A stretch of DNA of 64,000 nt from the NCBI GenBank assembly GCA_963700305.1, contig CAVOXB010000021.1:1-64000 (forward strand). The letters are read 5' to 3'. This document shows positions 19,729 to 28,063 of the stretch, piece by piece; position 1 is the stretch's first letter, and each line of letters starts with the position of its first letter. Source of the DNA: Desulfomonile sp963700305 (GTDB taxonomy: Bacteria; Desulfobacterota; Desulfomonilia; Desulfomonilales; Desulfomonilaceae). The position numbers and the translations under genes are program-made. The notes under the pieces were generated by a model that was not told the origin of the DNA, did no database searches, and saw nothing but the letters and a program-made list of their open reading frames with translations.

Positions 19729-20356
19729 TCAAAATATGTCATGCTTTGGCATTTTTCGTTTGATCCGTATTTCGAATACCAGAGCTACTGTACACACCCC
19801 GAAGAAGAAGGCGCACAACCACAACCCCCATTCCTGGGGCTCTTGGATGGCCACATAGACGCAAGCAATGGTGAAGCCAAGGGAAAAGATGCCGATAGCG
19901 TAAAGGGCTGCTAAACTGTAAGGGGCCAGGTTGCGCTTTACACTTTCCTCATATGTTGGGGCGGTAGTCGGATCGAGAGTCTGACTCACGACTTGCTGGT
20001 CCAGAAGAGGAAGGTTTTGTGTCATCTTTCGTGCCCAACGGATGTACATTAAGATCATGGGCAAGATGCAAGCAGACGCTTCTATGAAAAAGATGCACCA
20101 TGTGAATTCGTTTGGACGCAGCACGAAGAGATCAATCGCAAGGGGACCAACAATCACACCTCCAAAGAAAAAAAGAAGCCCCCAAAGAATGATTGATCGT
20201 CGAATTTTTGTATACATTTCGTCTGAGGGTACGAAGGTAGACCAGTCGGGGAACTACCCAAGGGTAGAAAACTCCGCGACCATCGGGCAATCGGAATGTT
20301 CCCCATGTCCCGCCCAGCCAAACGCTGAATGCGTCCTTTATCAGTCCCATAACCAT
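19729..20356 (-). pseudogene. Four-helix membrane protein of unknown function, frameshifted
   Basis: The C-terminal 162 codons (ATG 20217 to stop 19729) have about four hydrophobic segments (IILWGLLFFFGGVIVGPLAI, FIEASACILPMILMYI, YSLAALYAIGIFSLGFTIAC, WGLWLCAFFFGVCTVALVF). Just upstream in another frame lies MVMGLIKDAFSVWLGG, then TFRLPDGRGVFYPWG. Joining the frames near 20265 produces the order FYPWG ... VPSDEMYTKIRRSII, which I recognise as a recurrent motif pair in small bacterial membrane proteins (F-F/Y-P-W-G followed by V-P-S-x-E and a basic I-R-R before a helix). So the annotated start at 20217 is likely internal. First ATG of the upstream frame is 20356. Function unknown. It converges with the transposase remnant. 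Confidence 0.55.
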
Positions 20357-20882
20357 GTTCCCCAGGAAGCCTTTGATATTGGTAATCGCACCCCACTGGG
20401 TTGAATCCCCTCAACCAAGAATCATGAGGTGGTCGCTCCATTGAGAGGGCGTTTCACCCTGAAAAAGCCTACATGTGGTCCACCACAAGCCCTTGTACTG
20501 AGGCAATAAAGTCTTATTTTGATGAAAAATGGTTTCTTATCTGAGCGTACCTCTCCACCGTTCCCTTGGTCAAGCACAATTTTCGGAGCCTAGTAACAAC
20601 CGAAGACGGCGCAGTGATATTTACTCAATCTGGTAGTTCTTTAACCGATTCTTGACGGCTCCCCCTCAGACCAGCATCCAGCGCGCGGCATCCTCGCGAT
20701 CCGCTGAAAAAACGTGACTGCTGGATTCAAAAACAAGTTCAGAGACGGTAGCGTTACGCTATCGAGAATTCGTGCCCGCAGATAGGCTCATTTTAACGTG
20801 ATCACTTTTTGGTCTTTTCGGATCGGATGGATACTCTTATAATAAAGTCTGGAATGGTGGTCTTGTGGAACAGGAGGAAAAA
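20357..20882. other. Intergenic region with a possible -10 box
   Basis: No gene recognised. A TATAAT at 20838-20843 lies about 40 bases before the microprotein start, without a convincing -35. A ribosome site AGGAGG at 20872-20877 ends the region. Confidence 0.35.
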
Positions 20883-20972
20883 ATGGACTTGGAGACTGCT
20901 CTATATGGCTTTGCTTGGATAGCTGGATTCATCATTTTCTTGGTGCTTTTCGGAAAACTTTATCGTGAGTAG
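20883..20972 (+). CDS. 29-residue single-pass membrane microprotein
   Basis: ATG 20883 follows AGGAGG at 20872-20877 with 5 bases between, the best ribosome site in the neighbourhood. The frame encodes MDLETALYGFAWIAGF then IIFLVLFGKLYRE and stops at TAG 20970-20972. It is acidic at the N-terminus, has one helix of about 17 hydrophobic residues and a K-x-x-R-E tail, the layout of known membrane microproteins and small complex subunits. It lies 17 bases before the next gene start, so the two may share a transcript. No homolog recognised. Confidence 0.55.
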   Translation: MDLETALYGFAWIAGFIIFLVLFGKLYRE

Positions 20973-20989
20973 AAACCAGAACTAGGTTC

Positions 20990-21442
20990 ATGAAAACCGT
21001 CTATTACGACAACCATGGTCCCACAAACCAGGAAGGATTTCGAGGAGGATGTTCAGCTTGGTGGGTGTCTCCCGAACCGGATAGGCCCTGGGACGAGAAT
21101 TTTGCAGAATTCGCCCTCTCGGAGCACCTCTACTGGGGGTTGTTCCATTTGGGCATTATTGATGATTTTTGCGACCTGCCCCATGACGGGTTGTTGGGTG
21201 GATACTAAGAAGGAATCCTGCGGTCTTCTGGCCTCAGGAAGGCTTCTGAACTTCTGAGTCAGAGAGCACAAAACCTCTCCGCAGGGCCTTATGAGTGGGA
21301 CTGTTCCAAACAATTTAGCCCATACAAGATTGAGTACAAGATAATCGTGGACTCTGAGTCACTCAAACGAGAACTAATTGCACTTGCGGACTTCTTGGAA
21401 ACTGCAGCAGTTCGGGGCTTTGACGTGCAGCTGTGGCTTTGA
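20990..21442 (+). pseudogene. Hypothetical protein with in-frame TAA
   Basis: ATG 20990 opens a 72-codon frame rich in aromatic residues (CSAWWVSPEPDRPWDENFAE, LSEHLYWGLFHLG). After the TAA at 21206-21208 the same frame stays open 77 more codons with ordinary protein-like composition (LRKASELLSQRAQNLSAGPY, KIEYKIIVDSESLKRELIAL, then FLETAAVRGFDVQLWL) to TGA 21440-21442. The downstream half has no start of its own and reads as the continuation of the same protein, about 150 residues in all. No known domain recognised. The TAA may be a sequencing error, a recent nonsense change, or a genuine stop with a decayed tail. Confidence 0.5.
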
Positions 21443-21461
21443 ACGAGAAGGCCCCAGCGCC

Positions 21462-22421
21462 TCATTCCTTCGCTCCGTGGCCTTTGAGGAGTTCCACGAT
21501 CTTTGCGTGGCTTTTTGCAGAGGCCCCCATCAAAGCCGTTTCTCCGTCTTCTGTCTTGGCGTTAACGTCTGCCCCCTTTTCCAGAAGTAGCTTCACTGTG
21601 TCAATATGACCCTCGTGAGAGGCTGCCATCAATGCGGTAACTCCTTTCTCGTCTCGGGCATCGACAGGAGCTCCTTTGTCCAGGAGCAATCTCACAATCT
21701 CCGTGTGACCCGTGGCAGCAGCCAACATCAATGCGGTGAGGCCCTTGTCGTCCTTGACCCCGACATCAGGAGCCTTTTCCAGAATTAGCTTTGCGATCTC
21801 GGGATGCCCAGCGGCACAAACCAACATCAGTACGGTGCTCCCACCTTTCGCTTTGGCGTTGACATCAGCTCCACTTCCAAGGAGCAGTTTCACGGCTTCA
21901 GGGTGATTATTTGTGGAAGCTAGGGCCAATGCAGTGAATCCATTCTTCTCGTCCTTAAGCTCAACATCGGCCTCCCATTCAAGGAGAAGTCTTACAACGT
22001 CTGTCTGGCCTGCAGCCGAAGCCAACATCAATGCGGTGCCTCCATCTTTTGCCTCAGCGTCTATATTGGCTTCCGATTCCAGGAGAAGCTTCGCAACCGG
22101 CGCATGTCCAGCAGCTGCGGCCAACATCAATGCGGTTACGTCGTTTTCGGCGGCAGCATCGACATCCGCTTCCTTTCCCAGAAGAAGCTTCACGATGTCC
22201 ACATGGCCTTGGTAGGAAGCTGCCATCAATGCTGTAGCGCCTTTGTCGTCCTTGGCATCCACTCTAGCCCCTTTGTCTAGAAGTCCTTGGACCAGTTTCA
22301 CGTCTCCGCCCTTGGCCGCGTTAATCAATGCTTCGCCTTGATCCCCGTGAGCTCCTGAACAAAGTACAAGAACCAGGATGAACAAGCATGTTGAGAATTT
22401 CATTATGGCAGACGCTAGCAT
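21462..22421 (-). CDS. Exported ankyrin-repeat protein A
   Basis: A 319-residue protein: N-terminal signal peptide (hydrophobic FSTCLFILVLVLCSGAHG) followed by about nine ankyrin repeats of the form G-x-T-A-L-M-x-A-x-x-x-G-H-x-x-[IV]-V-K-L-L-L-x-x-x-A-D-V-[ND]-A-K. ATG 22421 is preceded by GAGGAGG, which supports it over the internal Met at 22403. The domain fills the whole mature protein, so it is a protein-binding scaffold, probably periplasmic or secreted. It lies 38 bases downstream of the second ankyrin gene, with which it shares unusual LLEWEADV repeats, indicating tandem duplication. Confidence 0.88.
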   Translation of the reverse strand: MLASAIMKFSTCLFILVLVLCSGAHGDQGEALINAAKGGDVKLVQGLLDKGARVDAKDDKGATALMAASYQGHVDIVKLLLGKEADVDAAAENDVTALMLAAAAGHAPVAKLLLESEANIDAEAKDGGTALMLASAAGQTDVVRLLLEWEADVELKDEKNGFTALALASTNNHPEAVKLLLGSGADVNAKAKGGSTVLMLVCAAGHPEIAKLILEKAPDVGVKDDKGLTALMLAAATGHTEIVRLLLDKGAPVDARDEKGVTALMAASHEGHIDTVKLLLEKGADVNAKTEDGETALMGASAKSHAKIVELLKGHGAKE

Positions 22422-22459
22422 GGTGAACCTCCTCTTTCGGCGGTGGACAGTGTCGAGAA

Positions 22460-23206
22460 TTACTGTTTAGCTCCATACGTTTTGAGTAGTTCCACAACAT
22501 CGGTGTGGCCTTTCTGCGAAGCCATCGTCAATGCTGTAGCACCATTGTTGGCCTTAGCATCAATGTCAGCTTTTGCCTCCAAGAGCAGTTTGACGACTTC
22601 GATATGATTGGCTTTAGAGGCCATCAACGGTGCCTTCTTTCCCTGATCGGTCTTGGAATTGGCGTGTACGGTGATGTCTGTTTTCAAGGAAGCCAGCATG
22701 AGTGGAGTCGCGCCATTATGGGTCTTCACATTGACGTCCGCTTTCGCTTCCAATAGCAGTTTTACGACTTCAGGCCACCCCGCGTAGGAAGATTGCGCCA
22801 ACGCCGTCTCACCGTTATTGCCCTTAGCATTGACATCTGCCTCCCACTCTAGAAGCAGTTTGACAACTCCCGCCTGCCCCAAGGTAGAAGCGGCCATCAA
22901 TATTGTGATTCCGGTTCGGGTGTCCTTGGCATCGACGTCAGCTTCCGATTCCAAAAGCAGTTTCATAATTTCTATATGACCGCTCCCATATGCCTCCATT
23001 AATGCGGTAACTCCATTCTCCTTTTTGGCATCAATGTCAGCTCCACTTTCCAGAAGGTCTTGCACCCGCTTCGAGTCACCTCTCTTAGCTGCCTCTATCA
23101 ATGCCTGACCCTGGTCCTCCGCAAAGCTCACAGGGCAAGAGACAGTCAATTGCGTCAGCAGCGTCATCAGGATTGTGGCGATTACAGATTTGTGCCTCAT
23201 GAACAT
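22460..23206 (-). CDS. Exported ankyrin-repeat protein B
   Basis: A 248-residue paralog of protein A, first in the leftward pair. Signal peptide at residues 7-29 (VIATILMTLLTQLTVSCPVSFAE), then about six to seven ankyrin repeats. One repeat has an insertion (LKTDITVHANSKTDQGKKAP) that breaks the 33-residue rhythm. ATG 23206 has GGGAAGGG upstream. Export plus a repeat-only mature part points to binding of envelope or extracellular proteins; partners are unknown. Confidence 0.88.
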   Translation of the reverse strand: MFMRHKSVIATILMTLLTQLTVSCPVSFAEDQGQALIEAAKRGDSKRVQDLLESGADIDAKKENGVTALMEAYGSGHIEIMKLLLESEADVDAKDTRTGITILMAASTLGQAGVVKLLLEWEADVNAKGNNGETALAQSSYAGWPEVVKLLLEAKADVNVKTHNGATPLMLASLKTDITVHANSKTDQGKKAPLMASKANHIEVVKLLLEAKADIDAKANNGATALTMASQKGHTDVVELLKTYGAKQ

Positions 23207-23390
23207 CCCTTCCCGTCATCTCGTCTCTTGAGCGTGCGATTGTGGAATTCCAAATATTCGGGACTCTCGGATAACTGCAGTATTCGTCAGCCGCCCTATA
23301 TTGTCAAGATTCTAATCTGCCTTGATTTCGCCACATTGCTTATGACCTAATCCCTAAACTTGGCAATTCTTAGGGTCGAGGAGGCATTTG

Positions 23391-23801
23391 ATGGAAATAC
23401 TCCAAAGATTAAGTCCCATCCTGGGAATAGTTCTACTTCTCGTAGCGACAGTAACCGCCGTTGCCATGTTCGAGGTACTCGGCCGTCGCAGCGCTTCAAA
23501 AAAGTTTCGGTCGCTCCACCGAGTGCTGGGATGGATATATTTTGCGGGCCTCTCTGGGTTTTTCGTATGCATGTTTCCTCGCGGAGCGGAATTTGGCAAG
23601 TTTGCGCCACAGGCTATGTTCCATGCGTATACCGCTCTGGCATTGGTCGTATTGGCACTGGGAAAGGTGCTCGTGGCCAGGAGGTATAAGGCTTATGCCG
23701 GAGTTCTTCCGACACTCGGATTCGCTACCCTGCTGTGCACATTCGTGGTGATCATGCTCACGTCTGGAGAATGGATCGCCCAATGGATCATCAATCAATA
23801 G
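23391..23801 (+). CDS. Four-helix membrane protein, possible b-type haem protein
   Basis: A 136-residue inner-membrane protein with four hydrophobic segments. Conserved-looking His residues occur in SLHRVLGWIYF (start of helix 2) and MFHAYTALALVVLA (start of helix 3), a spacing seen in small DUF4079/DUF420/cytochrome b561-like proteins, so haem binding is possible but not shown. ATG 23391 has GAGGAGG 6 bases upstream, preferred over the TTG just before it. It is monocistronic between the ankyrin genes. Function unknown. Confidence 0.65.
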   Translation: MEILQRLSPILGIVLLLVATVTAVAMFEVLGRRSASKKFRSLHRVLGWIYFAGLSGFFVCMFPRGAEFGKFAPQAMFHAYTALALVVLALGKVLVARRYKAYAGVLPTLGFATLLCTFVVIMLTSGEWIAQWIINQ

Positions 23802-24124
23802 CTCAGTTGGAGACATATGTCCGTAACTGAATCAACCGAGTATTTCTTGGATGAGGTGCTTAGGCTCCCTTTTCGAGAGAATTCTCGCCGCATGAGCTTC
23901 ATCCAACCATATCATCGTTCTTTCAGTAACCAAGCCGATTTGCGGTCCTTGCGCTGATCTGGGACACGTTTGTCTGGCGATGTGTCCGCCGATGATGAAC
24001 CGAAGGAGACTGGAAGTTTTCGAACAAATCCCATTATCAGAAATGTTTTTGTAAAACGTGGTACAATGTCTGGGACTCGACAGATCTGAAAGAAACTGAG
24101 TAGTCGCGTGGGTGGGGGCCTGTC
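23802..24124. other. Intergenic region upstream of ankyrin gene C
   Basis: No gene. TACAAT near 24061 could be a -10 element for the next gene; the -35 is poor. Confidence 0.3.
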
Positions 24125-25480
24125 ATGAAAAAGTTAGAGTCCACTTTCCAGCCAGTCATCGGGGCGGCAGCGGTCTTTTTATTTGTTTTCCTGATTGCGC
24201 TTGGTACAGGTCTCGCCTGTTCCGGCGACAAGAATATGGCACTGATAAATGCTGCCCTGAGAGACGACCTGGGAGGAATCAATAATGCTATCGAAGCAGG
24301 GGCAGATGTCAATTTCCGGTATTACAGTGTCACGGCTTTGACATTCGCATGCAACACTGGGAACCTTGAAATGACAAAACTCCTTCTGGAGAAAGGTGCC
24401 GCTGTCAACGCCCAGAGTGACAAGGGACGTACCCCCTTGATGTGGGCGGCCAGGAATGGACATCTTGATGTTGTAAACCTCCTTCTCGAAAAGGGAGCCG
24501 ACATCAATGCATGCTCCGGCACCGGCGAAACGGCATTGATCTATGCTTCCACAACGGGCCGAGTTGGAGCGGTGAAGCAATTGTTGGAAAAGGGGGCCGA
24601 TGTAAACGTGGTGGAAAAAAAAGACGGCCTCACTGCTTTGGGTATGGCCGCCCTAAAAGACCATCGCAATGTTTTGGAGTTGTTGAAAGCCTCTGGCGCC
24701 GAAAACAAAGGACCTGGCTATGAACGAATGCTGTTCATAGCATCCTGTGAGAAAAATCAAGCAAAAAAAGTCCAGAGTTACATTGAAAATGGAAACGATG
24801 TTAATGCCGCGTCTCTGGATGGAAGAACGGGACTTATACATGCCTGCGCAAAAGGTCATCCGGAAATTGTAAAACTGCTTCTTGAAAAGGGAGCGGACGT
24901 TAATGCGAAAGCGAATGATGAACGGACAGCGCTAATGGATGCTGCCAAATCGGGACATGTTGAAGTGGTGGGCCTACTCTTGGAAAAGGGAGCCGATGTC
25001 AATGCGAAGGCAAAAGACGGCCAGACGGCATTGATGGACGCTTCCAGACCCGGTCACTTTGAAGTTGTCAAACTGCTCCTTACAAAAGGAGCTGACGTGC
25101 ACGCAGAAAATGACCGAAAAGTCACAGCGTTGGGAATGGCCTCGCTTAAGGATCAGACAAGAGTTTTGGGATTACTAAGTGAGTCTGGTGCTAAAGACAA
25201 AGGCATCGGCTATGAACGCATGGCATTATTAGGGGCTGCCTTTGATAATGACGCAAAACGTGTCCGAATGCTCATAGAAAAGGGGGTTGATGCAAGCCTG
25301 AAAGGTGAAGCCCTGATCTCTGCATCTTTTTTCGGCAGCACTGATCTCGTAAAAATGCTTCTGGAAAACGGGGCTGATGTCAATACAAAGGATTCCAAGG
25401 GTCAGACGGCTTTGGGAATTGCTACAATCATGGACCGTACTGATGTAATAGAATTGCTGAAAGCACATGGAGCAAAATGA
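24125..25480 (+). CDS. Exported ankyrin-repeat protein C
   Basis: A 451-residue protein, opposite in direction to A and B. The N-terminus has a hydrophobic export segment (AAAVFLFVFLIALGTGLAC); the Cys follows G-L-A, not a strict lipobox. Then come three blocks of ankyrin repeats, each ending in a degenerate unit (ALGMAALKDHRNVLELLKAS, ALGMASLKDQTRVLGLLSES, ALGIATIMDRTDVIELLKAH) and, for the first two, a G-x-G-Y-E-R-M linker. The block structure suggests internal triplication of a unit of about 150 residues. It is related to A and B but more diverged. Likely a periplasmic or surface scaffold. Confidence 0.87.
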   Translation: MKKLESTFQPVIGAAAVFLFVFLIALGTGLACSGDKNMALINAALRDDLGGINNAIEAGADVNFRYYSVTALTFACNTGNLEMTKLLLEKGAAVNAQSDKGRTPLMWAARNGHLDVVNLLLEKGADINACSGTGETALIYASTTGRVGAVKQLLEKGADVNVVEKKDGLTALGMAALKDHRNVLELLKASGAENKGPGYERMLFIASCEKNQAKKVQSYIENGNDVNAASLDGRTGLIHACAKGHPEIVKLLLEKGADVNAKANDERTALMDAAKSGHVEVVGLLLEKGADVNAKAKDGQTALMDASRPGHFEVVKLLLTKGADVHAENDRKVTALGMASLKDQTRVLGLLSESGAKDKGIGYERMALLGAAFDNDAKRVRMLIEKGVDASLKGEALISASFFGSTDLVKMLLENGADVNTKDSKGQTALGIATIMDRTDVIELLKAHGAK

Positions 25481-25671
25481 TCTCAAAGCGAGAACGATCT
25501 CTCGAAAGAATTCCATCGCGCTAAGACCTCGAAAACCTGAGGTAAGTTTTTGGGTACAGTTTTTTTTGAAAGAAGTCTCTCAACTCTTCAAACTCTTCCA
25601 AAGCTTCTAATATTTCTCTTAATCTCTTTTTCCAGAGAAGAAATGATAATTCAGAGAAATGTCGAAAATTG

Positions 25672-25700
25672 TTGACTTTGGTTCCTTGAACTCGGAAAAT
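25672..25700 (+). promoter_or_regulatory. Candidate sigma70-type promoter of the peptide-maturase locus
   Basis: TTGACT (25672-25677), 17 bases, GAAAAT (25695-25700), 38 bases before ATG 25739. The spacing is ideal; the -10 matches the consensus at four of six positions. Inference from sequence only. Confidence 0.35.
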
Positions 25701-25738
25701 ATAGCTATGCCATAAGGCCGTTAAGACAGGAGGGGAAA

Positions 25739-26041
25739 ATGGAACGAAGAGGTTTTCTCAAGAGGCTCAGTGGCTTCGTGTTGGGAGGACTGTGCTCTTT
25801 TCTTCCGACGGGATTGTTCCAAAAAACAGCCGGCCTACACATAACGGAGGTGGATACGGAAAAAGTTCAACACATCCGTCTCGCAAAAGCATGCAGCTGT
25901 AAATGCAAGAAAGACGTAACCTCAGTAGGAATAATGGATTTTCGGCACGAGCAAACCAACAACCCTCCCAAGCCTAAGCCATGTTCTTGCGGATGCGGAA
26001 TAAGTGGAGGAAGCGCTGCCGTGAAAACATCAATGAGTTAA
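25739..26041 (+). CDS. Tat-signal Cys-rich peptide, candidate substrate of the radical SAM maturase
   Basis: A 100-residue protein. The N-terminus has a twin-arginine motif (E-R-R-G-F-L-K-R-L at 2-10) followed by a hydrophobic stretch to about residue 27, as in Tat signal peptides. The mature part has two symmetric clusters of Cys in alternation: C52-S-C54-K-C56 and C82-S-C84-G-C86, separated by a Pro/Asn/Lys linker, and a Gly/Ser tail. AGGAGG at 25728-25733 supports ATG 25739. The next gene starts 4 bases after its stop and encodes a SPASM peptide maturase, the arrangement expected of a ribosomally made, post-translationally modified peptide. Tat export would suit a peptide that is crosslinked or metal-loaded in the cytoplasm first. 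Alternative: a small metal-binding exported protein. No family recognised. Confidence 0.75.
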   Translation: MERRGFLKRLSGFVLGGLCSFLPTGLFQKTAGLHITEVDTEKVQHIRLAKACSCKCKKDVTSVGIMDFRHEQTNNPPKPKPCSCGCGISGGSAAVKTSMS

Positions 26042-26045
26042 GGCT

Positions 26046-27503
26046 GTGAAACCGTTATTGCACAGATTTGAAACGGATGCCAATAAATATGTTTACGATG
26101 TTAACTCGAATCGCGTCGTCAAGTTAAGCGAAATTGCATACCATATGATAGAGGACTTCCGAGAGGATGACCTGCAAAACTCGCTCACTAGCCGTGGCTC
26201 ATTCAGGAAAAAAGCAGTCAAACAATGCTTTACAGAAATCAATAGGGCGCGGAAAGAGCGAGGACTCTTCCTGCCCTCCCATCCCAACCGAATGGCCTAT
26301 GACGGCAATATGTCCGTCAAAGAACTTGCAGGCTCATGCCCGTCCCAACAGCTTATTTTGAATGTCACCGAGCAATGTAACCTACGCTGTAAATATTGTA
26401 TTTACGGCGGTCGATATTGTAACCGCCGTTCTCACAGTTCCGCAACCATGGATTTTGAAATTGCCCGGCAAGCTATAGACCAGCTTCTCAAACGACCACA
26501 AGAGGAATTACATATTTCATTTTACGGCGGCGAGCCTTTACTGAATTTGAATTTGATTCAGCGAGTCGTATCCTACACGGAAACAGTGACTTCCAATAAA
26601 GTGTTCTGGAACATGACCACAAACGGTAATTTGTTGACCAAAGTAGTGAGCGACTATCTTCGCAAAAAAGGGTTCCTGCTCATGATAAGTCTGGACGGCC
26701 CTCGTGAAGTGCACGACCGATACAGGGTAGACAAGACTGGACAAGGATCGTTTGACAGAATATTAACTAATCTTGCTTATATCCAAGCAGCTGACCCGGA
26801 TTATTACAATAAAAGCATTACGTTTTCCGTTGTAAGCGCACCGCCTTACAACCTGAGTGCAGTAGCGGAATTCTTTGCCTCTCACTCCCTGGTTCGCGAC
26901 AACTTCATTTCTTTCTCCTACATGGATCATGCTTTCGAAAATTTCGAGTATACGCCTACTGAACAGGAAACAGCTGTTCAGGCGTCAGATGATGATGAAT
27001 TGAAAGCTATTTATTTCGCCCAAATTAGAGATAACAAGCCACAGGACTCTTTACTCAAAGGCAGGTACGAGAACGATTTGACTGCATTCTACCAAAGGCC
27101 TAAAGTCTCGCTCGGGGAAGAAATTCGTTTTAACGGCTGTTGTTTTCCGGGTGCACGTAGACTGTTTGTCAGCACCGAGGGAACACTGCATGTCTGTGAA
27201 AGAATGGATTCCAGCTATCCCATCGGAAGGGTAAGCAGCTGGATTGATCCGAACCTGGTGGATCGACTTGTTCAGGATTACGCGGACTTCAGTGCGGACT
27301 GTTTCAATTGCTGGGCTTGCAGACTGTGTACTAGATGTTTCGCTGCGTTTTCGGTAGTAAACGGGAAGTTTGATCCTGAATCCCGAGCGAGTGAATGCAG
27401 TAGCACTCGTAGTCTGCTCCACAATCTGATGGTCAATTATTACCAGGTGATTGAGCACGACCCGTGTCGGCTTGATTTTCTAGCCGAAATCACACTGGTG
27501 TAA
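26046..27503 (+). CDS. Radical SAM/SPASM peptide maturase
   Basis: A 485-residue enzyme. Residues 1-90 form an N-terminal domain (HRFETDANKYVYDVNSNRVV, L-S-E-I-A-Y-H-M-I) like the leader-recognition region of SCIFF/ranthipeptide-type maturases as I know them. The radical SAM core has C111-x3-C115-x2-C118 (EQCNLRCKYCIYGGRYC), GGEPLL at 161-166 and SLDGPREVHDRYR at 215-227. The C-terminal SPASM region has many Cys (365, 366, 384, 419, 422, 425, 428, 431, 451) for auxiliary [4Fe-4S] clusters. Such enzymes install thioether or C-C links in a peptide in the cytoplasm. GTG start at 26046 is within ribosome reach of the preceding stop, so translation is coupled to the Cys-rich peptide. No transporter or protease gene adjoins. 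Confidence 0.88.
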   Translation: MKPLLHRFETDANKYVYDVNSNRVVKLSEIAYHMIEDFREDDLQNSLTSRGSFRKKAVKQCFTEINRARKERGLFLPSHPNRMAYDGNMSVKELAGSCPSQQLILNVTEQCNLRCKYCIYGGRYCNRRSHSSATMDFEIARQAIDQLLKRPQEELHISFYGGEPLLNLNLIQRVVSYTETVTSNKVFWNMTTNGNLLTKVVSDYLRKKGFLLMISLDGPREVHDRYRVDKTGQGSFDRILTNLAYIQAADPDYYNKSITFSVVSAPPYNLSAVAEFFASHSLVRDNFISFSYMDHAFENFEYTPTEQETAVQASDDDELKAIYFAQIRDNKPQDSLLKGRYENDLTAFYQRPKVSLGEEIRFNGCCFPGARRLFVSTEGTLHVCERMDSSYPIGRVSSWIDPNLVDRLVQDYADFSADCFNCWACRLCTRCFAAFSVVNGKFDPESRASECSSTRSLLHNLMVNYYQVIEHDPCRLDFLAEITLV

Positions 27504-28063
27504 ATCAAGAAAGAATTTTGGTGGACTCTTATCCTCGTGTGCCAGAAGATTATTTGGTCACACTGGATGTGAATTTCCATTGAACAGAACTGCTTCCTAA
27601 CTTTGATCATGCCACGCTTGGGGTGCCTTTCTGAAAGAGTTCGCAGCCAACGAATCTCACCCCCGTTCGTGGCATTGATCTTCCAGTAAACAAGCCTATC
27701 TTCCGCCCTTCCACCGATACAGGACAGGGGCATCTGCCGAAAGCGAACCGAAAGAGATCGACGAGGTATTCGGATCCACATCGTTTTCGTTCAACTTGAA
27801 CATCGCCGACGGGCGGCCGCAACTTTCGCCTGTAATCAGTATGCTCGAAGAGGGAAAATCATGTAGAATGCCTCTCAGTGTTTCATGCGCGACGCCGTCA
27901 TTTACTGTGGAAAATAGAGCGGCCATGGAAATTTCATCATTCCGGCTGCGTGGCAATTGACCCTCCCCTGTGATATTAAATCTTCGGAGAGGATCCAGAA
28001 GCGACTGAAAGACTTAGGCACCAGCAAAAAAAAGTGAGCGGGAGGTTGCCCTTCAGGGGAGTG
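27504..28063. other. Intergenic region with a possible broken leftward gene
   Basis: On the minus strand an 86-codon frame from ATG 27956 (MPRSRNDEISMAALFSTVND, later FSSSILITGESCGRP-like) ends at about 27697, and neighbouring frames continue with protein-like sequence (RLVYWKINATNGGEIRWLRT). This may be a frameshifted hypothetical gene of about 120-150 residues, but no domain is recognisable and support is weak. Nothing else seen before the kinase start. Confidence 0.25.

Noticed and set aside
20990..21442. Stop-codon readthrough or recoding (for example selenocysteine or pyrrolysine) at the in-frame stops
   Set aside because: Both stops are TAA, which is not used for Sec (TGA) or Pyl (TAG), and no recoding structure is seen; mutation or error is simpler.
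25739..26041. Reading the Cys-rich peptide as a metallothionein
   Set aside because: CxC spacing fits, but the Tat signal and coupled SPASM gene are better explained by peptide modification; kept as an alternative only.
27607..27956. Leftward hypothetical gene in the gap before the first kinase
   Set aside because: Only 86 codons in one frame, needs a frameshift to continue, no recognisable domain. Mentioned in the gap entry only.
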